Below, piece after piece: positions 58,101 to 64,000 of a stretch of DNA of 64,000 nucleotides. The notes beneath the pieces are model-generated. The model was not told the origin of the DNA, ran no database searches, and saw only the letters and a program-made list of their open reading frames with translations. Source of the stretch: Strigops habroptila. Taxonomy: Eukaryota; Chordata; Aves; Psittaciformes; Psittacidae. Each line of letters starts with the position of its first letter. Within the stretch, counting starts at the first letter, position 1. The DNA lies in the NCBI RefSeq assembly GCF_004027225.2, contig NC_044297.2, forward strand, positions 3,430,047 through 3,494,046. The letters are read 5' to 3'. The position numbers and the translations under genes were made by a program.

Positions 58101-61039
58101 GAAAGGTAACGGCTGCGCTGGCATCACTAGTACTAGCATCAAGCTCCAGGGCTGGTCCAGGGCAGAAGGATCCAAGCAGCATGGATGCCCACGCTCTCTC
58201 TCACATGAAATTGGGGAATCTGGGGGCTCCTGGAGTGTGTGGTGTAGGGAAGGGCAAGGGGGGACCATGGGAATGGAATGGGCCATCCGAAGGGGTGACA
58301 GTTTCTTGGGGGGTTTCAGGCTGGACATTGACACAGCCCATCACACGCACCTCACTGCCTCCCAGAGAGGAGGATGAGCCAGAAATGTCCCCTGAGGCTG
58401 TTGGGGAAGGTGGTGTGGGCAGGTCAGGCAATTCCGCTATCAGTGCCACAACCTGGATAGGGGTGGCCAGCGATGGGACTGGAGTGGGAGCCAGGCAGAG
58501 GCCAGAACTAATAAGTGTTAGAGGCAACAGAGCTACCTTATTCTGTAGTACCCTCAGTGGTAATCAGCTTTATTTCTCAACTTTCAGGTGCAAAAAATGC
58601 TCCTTTGGCCTGTTATGAAGAAGTCAACAGCCAGCAGGACAGGTTTGGGCACTGCGGCAAGCACCCGATGGATGGCTACAAGCCCTGCTCCTGGCCGTAG
58701 GTCGCAAGGGAATGCAGAGTGTTGAACTGGGAACATACAGTTAATTTGTGCTTCCTTTTACTGTCCATTCAAAGTAATAACCTGTGAGAAGGTTGCCTTC
58801 AGATGTTCTCCTCTTGCTGGGCAGAGCTGTTTTGCAGTGTTAGCTCTGGGTGTTCTGTAGGGAAACGGTGGTGGAGAGAAACGGGGGACTTCTGAAGGCA
58901 ACTGCAGCACACACCTAATAGCGCTGCAGTTAATGTTCTGGTTCACAGGATGGCTCCTCCCCTGCTCTCACAGATTCAGCTCTTGTGAAACATCACAAGA
59001 CATCACGTCCTCGTGGTTTTATTTTGTGTCAATCCCCCTCCCCAGTTTGTGCACCTCAACATTCCCAGCACTGGGATCGATCAGAATCTGTGTGTTCTAA
59101 TTCATTGTGCTGATTGTTTTAGGAATCTGGGATGTGGAAAGTTAGTGTGTGTGTACCCGAATCGTCTTCCCTTCACAAAAATGAAGGGTGCCATAATTTA
59201 TGCTCATGTGCAAGAACATCTGTGCGTGTCCTTTGATTTTATGAACGGACCCACAAAGTTCGATCCCCTCATGGTGAAGGAAGGAACAAAGTGTGGTCCT
59301 GGAAAGGTGAGAAATCCTGCAGGAGCAGCTGGAAATGGCACAGAATTAGTTGTAGAAATAGCTGCCATTTCACAGTGTGAGGTAAAGGTGGTCTGCACTT
59401 ACAGTTTCAGTAATTACTGCCTTTGCTATTGCCCTTCGGTCATTCTTTAGGGCTCAGAACGCTTCTTAGGTTTGCGGCAAACATGATGAAGGGATGTAAA
59501 AGTGCCCAGCAGGATTCTTCTCCTATTGGTCTTACAGGTTTGTTTGAATGGCACGTGCCACCCGCATTCAGTGCTCAACTATGACTGCGACGTGCAGGAG
59601 AAATGCCACGGGCACGGGGTAAGTCACAGCAGCGCTGTTATGGTGGTGGTGTTGAGTTGATGTTACTGAAGAGGAATGAGTGGTTCTGGTAAAATGTCCC
59701 CTGGGGCTTGTCTGTGAACGGGCCAGACCCGTGTTCTGGGTTGCTGTGGGAGAAATGAAGTGAGATTGCCCGACTTCCTTTCCCTCCCAAGTGAAAAGCA
59801 ATTGAGATAAAGGAGTGGGGAGTCTTTGCTTGTCTAGATTAGCAGAAAACTGGGGAGGGGGAAAGAGTATTTAGGGAGGATTTAACAGCACATCGTGGAA
59901 ATGGTGTTGGGAAGGATGAGTGTAAGTGTGCAGGGCAGGGTGCTGTGGCCAGGGCAGGGTGCTGTGGCCAGAGCAGAGTGCACAGAGGAGATCCGCAGGC
60001 CCGCAGCAGTGCATCAGGCTCCTCAGGGTGGGTTGTACAAGGAAGGATGTTTTCTGCCCACCCCCGTGCATGCAGGTGTGCAACAACAAGAAGAACTGCC
60101 ACTGCGATCTGGGCTGGAGCCCGCCCAACTGCGAGACTACAGGACCCTTTGTCGGTGGCAGCATCGACAGCCCATGGGAGGCTGGTGGGTGCCGCAGACA
60201 GGCACTGGGTGCCCTGTGGTTTTACTGGGTGCAACAGCAGCTCCTATGGCCCCACAAACTGTCCGGCTGCTGCTGAGCCCACAGCCCGTGGCATCACCCA
60301 GAGCTGCACCTTTGCTTTGCTCCCCAGTTGAAACGGTCCAAAGCTCTGCCCTGCTGATAGATGGGCTGCTGCTGGGCTTCGGCATCCTCCTCACCCTCAT
60401 CTGTAGCATCATTGCAGCTGTGAGATGGAGGCGGCAGAAAGGGTTCTTTGCAAGGAGGTGGGTTGCAAACCCATGGGTGAGTTGGTGTACGAGTTATTTA
60501 ATGCAAATCTTCCATTCTGGGTGTTGGGAGATGGACCAGGAGCATGGAGTTACTGGGAAAGCCTGGGCAGAGCAGGGAAAGTGGCACTTAGTAACAGTTT
60601 GTTGGTAAACCGGGGAAGTTTGTTGGTCAGCAAGGGAAGAAACTAACAAACAGACGTCTAAAACACACAAACGTAGGAGAAGCAAAACAAACTTCCTGAC
60701 ACCAAGTGGGCATCTGTGTGCGAGAGCCAGGAAAGCAGGTTTTCCATTTGCGAATTCCTGGGGGAAACGGGAAAAGTACAGGAGAAGCTGCAGATCTCGG
60801 TGAAAAGGGAGAGCGGAGGCTCGCCGGTGTGATGGGGAGGGGGAAAACGGGGGGGGAGCGGGGCTGGTGGGGCCGGGACTGACGCCGCGTCTCCCCACAG
60901 CCCCGACGGCGGCCGGAACATGGAGACGGAGTCGAACACGGACATGGAGGAGAACATGGGGTTGGAGATGGAGCCGAAGCCGGAGCCGGAGCCGGGCGGG
61001 GCCGCAGAGCCGGGCGCGGGGTCCCCCCGCAGTCGTTAA
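52110..61039 (+). CDS. ADAM32: ADAM32-like copy B, catalytically dead ADAM
   Basis: Twenty exons: 52110-52155, 52897-52961, 53199-53260, 53425-53503, 53940-54016, 54103-54295, 54805-54855, 55064-55135, 55979-56145, 56321-56402, 56538-56674, 56977-57157, 57356-57445, 57907-58105, 58588-58696, 59123-59306, 59538-59618, 60076-60184, 60328-60457, 60901-61039 (2253 nt, 750 residues). The architecture is that of copy A. The prodomain lacks a switch Cys, and the zinc motif is [12 protein letters not shown] at about 314-325. The ADAM32-type signature [18 protein letters not shown], an EGF-like CNNKKNCHC and one TM helix (exon 19) are present. The tail is acidic and Pro/Glu-rich ([10 protein letters not shown]), ending AGSPRSR as in A. 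Exon 7 is 15 nt shorter than in A and C and lacks their Y-L-x-V/M strand. Exon 14 is identical to A. The in-frame donor at 57625/57626 could lengthen exon 13. Confidence 0.85.
56583..56618 (+). other. ADAM32: Degenerate zinc site of copy B
   Basis: The codons read [12 protein letters not shown], identical in protein to copy A. The three zinc ligands and the catalytic Glu are absent. Confidence 0.9.
57592..57625 (+). pseudogene. Truncated second exon 13 inside copy B intron 13
   Basis: TTTGGATTATGTTGTAATGA followed by CTGTCAG and GTAAAG matches the end of copy A exon 13 and its donor, and not the end of B's own exon 13 (CCQNCQ with GTGAGT). It marks the left edge of an A-like block that runs through exon 14 to 58121. 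It encodes GLCCNDCQ in the same frame as B exon 13, with no stop between them. Confidence 0.8.
59935..59980. repeat. Short tandem repeat, two and a half 20-bp units
   Basis: Two consecutive units of GCAGGGTGCTGTGGCCAGG are followed by a degenerate partial third unit. They lie in copy B's intron before exon 18. Confidence 0.75.
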
Positions 61040-61111
61040 TAAAGGCGTTGGGCGGAGCCGCGTGTCCGCGCTGTGTGCGGGGGAGCGGCGGGGCCGTTAC
61101 CGGCCGCCGGG
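61014..61111 (+). promoter_or_regulatory. B/C junction module: shared 3' end plus next promoter
   Basis: This is the near-identical partner of 52006-52103. The stop TAA at 61037-61039 overlaps AATAAA at 61038-61043, and GCCGTTACCGGC lies at 61093-61104. The copy C ATG is at 61115, 75 bases after the stop of B. Confidence 0.75.
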
Positions 61112-61114
61112 GCG

Positions 61115-63842
61115 ATGCGGGCAGCGCCGGGGCTCGGGCTGTGGCTATGGCTGGGGCTGGGGCTGGGGCTGGGGCCGGGGTCGGTGGCGGCGGGAGGTGC
61201 CCCGCAGGTAGGTGCGGAGCCCCGGCCCCGCCGCTGTCCCCGGCCCCGCCGGCCCCTAACGCTGTTCTCCCCGCGGGCAGCGTGCCCGGACCTTCATCAT
61301 CCCCATCGAGGGGAACCCCCACACCGTGCGGCTGCGGCAGCAGTGAGTGGGGCACAGCGGGAGGGCCCTGGCTCGCACGGTGCCTGCTGCAGGGGCAGCA
61401 TCTCTGTTCTGTGCACAGAGTGTTTTTGCCGGAGGATTTCCAGATCTATACCGACGGCCAAGGAGGGCTCACGACACCTGAACTGGCACATGTGGAGGTA
61501 ACGGTTGTACCCTGTGTGCTGTGGGTACCCCATGCCTCTGAACGGGGTGGCTGCAGGAGGAATATGCAGAGGAGGCTTCCCCTGCTCTGCCCCAACACGG
61601 TGCTGCCAGCACTTTCTCAAGGCACTAAACCCATAGAATCATGGACCAGTTTGGGTTGGAAGGGACCCTAAAGCTCATCCAGTTCCAACCCTCTGGCTAC
61701 GGGCAGGGACACCTTCCACTAGAGCAGGTTGCTCCAAGCCCCGTCTAACCTGGCCTTGAGCACTGCCAGGGATGGGGCAGCCTGTTCCCAGTGAGCACAG
61801 GTAACCGAGCCAGCGGTCCTCAAACCTCCATGGGTGGTGCTGTGTGGCTGAAGAAGGTGGGTTCCCAGGGAGGCTACAGTGTTGTGCTTCTCCCTGTTGT
61901 GTGTCCTTTCCCTGTGGGATCGGGGACCGTGGCGCTACCCAGATCTCTGGGGAGAGGGCACTGAGCCATTGATGTGGCTTTACTGCTTCCAGCGGGACTG
62001 CTTCTATGAAGGCGACATCAAGGGTTTCCCCATTTCACTCGTGGCGCTCAGCACCTGCTCTGGCCTGAGGTAAAGCCATTGCCGTTCCATGGGGACACTG
62101 GTGTTATTCCACAGTGGTGTAGGAGCCGTTCCTGCCGCTCTGCTCCCTTTGCTTTCCAGAGGGATCCTGCAGCTCTCCAATGCAAGCTACGGGATCAAGC
62201 CTCTGGAAGCTGCAGCCAGGAATCAGCACCTTGTGTACCCAGTGTGGAATGAAAACACAGAGGCTTGGCTGTTGGCAGAGAAGACTTCCCTTGGCTGGCC
62301 TAAGGAGGTGACACCAGAGCCAGAGGATGCAGTAGCAGTGAGTACATCCACTGGTGGGATGTTGCCGTAGGCATGGGAAATGTGCAGCTGAAGGGTGCCT
62401 CTGTTTGTGCAATAATGTGTTGTTTCTGAGTTTATTCAGTGCAGCAGATGCTAAAGGGCTTTGTAACTCATCAGTGCTAAGGATGAGGCCTCTGCCTGTG
62501 CCAGGAGGGAGCTGTGAGGGTGGCCCGAGGCTGGGCAAGCAGGACAGGGATTCCTTGGCAGTGGTTATCATGCAAGAGCCGACCCTGCCTGGTGTTAACA
62601 GGCAAAGAGAAGGCTGGAACTTGCCCACTGGGTGTGTGGCATCAGGAGGGCACGTGGCTGGTGTGGGACTGTGGGAATACAGAGCAGTTGGGAATGGGAA
62701 GGAGCCCCTGCTTGCCTCTGCTCTGTTGCGAGCTGCCTTTTTTGGCCTTTCCAAAATGTCCATTGTTGTAAGTACAGATGGAATCTGATTGAGAATATCA
62801 CGTTGTGGATGATGGAAGGATCGCACTTCTGGGAACTCGAGGCTGTTTGTCTGACAGCTCCGAATGGCCGTGAAGTGCAGGACCTGCACGTGGACCTAAC
62901 GCTGTCCTTTGCAGAGCTGCTATGACCTGCAGCAGCTCTGCACTAACACATGCATGGGGGTGTGTGTGTGTGTGTGTTTTGTTTTGTTATTTGGTTTCCC
63001 TAAAGGATAAGCAAGTTGTCAGCAGACCCCCTCGGTACCTGGAAATGCACGTCATTCTGGACAAGGCTCTGGTAAGTGTCTGCCTCCTCTCTGCTGTAAA
63101 TTGTTGCCTCTAGCCAGCAAGTCCATAGCTACACAAAGAATGTCAAGGACAATTTGCATGAGGCTTGAGAGTCTCCACGTAACAGGAACTAACTCCCTTG
63201 GGCATGACCAAGAACATGTGTGGCAGGGACCACAGCCCTGCACGGTGCCCTGACGTGCTCTTGTGTTCGTCACCTTTCAGTATGACTACATGGGAGCAGA
63301 CAAGGATGTTGTGGTGGCCAAGATAGTGCAGCTTTTCAGCTATATGAACAGTGTAAGTTGCTTTCGATTGCATCCTGAACATGCATGGGATGTGTGGTAG
63401 TGCTGTGAGTAATGATAAAGCCCCGGAGGGAGAGCAAGCTGGATGCTGTGGAGCAGCAGGGCTCTGGAGACCAGCCGTGGTGTCTGTCTGCCTCCCTCCA
63501 GATGTTTGCTCGCCTCAATCTGACCATAGTACTGTCTTCCCTGGAGTTCTGGATTGAAAAGAACAAAATCCCAACCACAGGAGATGCCGAGGAGCTGCTG
63601 CAGAGCTTTCTGCAGTGGAAAAATGAGCATCGCGTGTCGTGGTTGCAGGACATGATGTTCCTATTTGTGTAAGATAAGGATGGCTGTGAGAGCATGGGTT
63701 GAAAGGGAGAGGAAGGTGCCGTTACACCATGTGTCAGACTGACTCTGGTCTGTTCCCCAGTTACAGGGAGCAGTCCCGTTATGTGGGTGCATCTTCTGCA
63801 AGAAAGCTGTGTCTCAAAACCCATGCTGGAGGCGTTGCCTTG
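61115..63842 (+). CDS. ADAM32: ADAM32-like copy C, 5' part only (runs off window)
   Basis: Nine exons join in frame: 61115-61207, 61281-61342, 61419-61497, 61993-62069, 62160-62337, 63006-63071, 63281-63352, 63502-63668, 63761-63842 (876 nt, 292 codons so far). The last donor (GTACGG) leads into an intron that leaves the window before the active-site exon, so catalytic status is unknown. The signal peptide is a run of WLWLGLGLG-type residues encoded by GGGGCT repeats. The prodomain has CSGLRGILQLSNASYGIKPL and no switch Cys. The metalloprotease-like part has YDYMGADKDVVV and LTIVLSSLEFWIEKNKI, close to ADAM32. Exon 2, present in A and B, is missing: exon 1 ends in phase 0 and joins directly to the equivalent of exon 3. 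Confidence 0.8.
61633..61800 (-). repeat. CR1 LINE fragment in copy C intron
   Basis: ATAGAATCATGGACCAGTTT, GGGTTGGAAGGGACCCTAAA and the CAGGGACACCTTCCACTAGA block form a reverse-oriented CR1 3' end. It lies between the copy C exons ending at 61497 and starting at 61993. Confidence 0.9.
62961..62978. repeat. TG microsatellite
   Basis: An uninterrupted run of about eight TG units is followed by TTTTGTTTTGTT. It lies about 30 bases upstream of the acceptor of the copy C exon at 63006 and partly serves as its pyrimidine/T-rich tract. Confidence 0.85.
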
Positions 63843-64000
63843 GTACGGTACCTCTGTCTGTCTGTCCCCATAACCTCCCATCCCTATAGGTGATGTGGTG
63901 AGCGGTGCCTCAGGATCTAAGCTGAGGAGCCCACGGCAGCAGAAGCTGCTCCAGGCAGGAGCAGAGCTGTGCAGCCGAGGTGCCGGGGCACAGACCCAGT

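Overview
The window looks like bird genomic DNA, probably from a GC-rich microchromosome. Evidence for this is nine CR1 LINE fragments (several ending in the ATTCTRTG tail), compact introns, CpG-island promoters, and a gene order PLEKHA2 - TM2D2 - ADAM9 - ADAM32-like that matches the human 8p11 block. No tools were run. Exon boundaries were read by eye from splice signals, reading-frame phase and remembered family alignments.

Layout. 1-1740 is noncoding with CR1 pieces. About 1750-2500 is a CpG island that probably holds the PLEKHA2 promoter and a noncoding first exon. PLEKHA2 (+) has 11 coding exons at 5312-13877 (417 codons) and a long 3' region. TM2D2 (-) has 4 exons at 18067-19009 (203 codons), with a CpG-rich, CCAAT-containing promoter shared with the space before ADAM9. 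ADAM9 (+) has 22 exons at 21299/21317-43053 (847 codons from the second Met). It has an intact furin site, zinc site and cysteine switch, a 7 kb first intron, and one intron that appears to be GC-AG.

From 44897 to the window end lie three head-to-tail ADAM32-like genes, here called A (44897-52031, 758 codons), B (52110-61039, 750 codons) and C (61115 onward, cut by the window end after nine exons). A and B have full ADAM architecture, but the zinc-binding histidines and the catalytic glutamate are replaced, so they should be non-proteolytic surface proteins like mammalian ADAM32/ADAM2. C looks open through the exon before the active-site exon.

The most unusual feature is how the array is packed. 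The stop codons of A and B overlap an AATAAA signal, and the next gene's ATG follows 78 and 75 bases after the stop. A nearly identical module of about 100 bp (shared C-terminal codons, stop/AATAAA, and a promoter containing GCCGTTACCGGC) sits at both junctions, and the same 12-mer precedes A. A and B are also mosaics: some blocks, such as 296 bp spanning the disintegrin-loop exon, are identical, while neighbouring introns have diverged. B retains a truncated second copy of the 3' end of exon 13.
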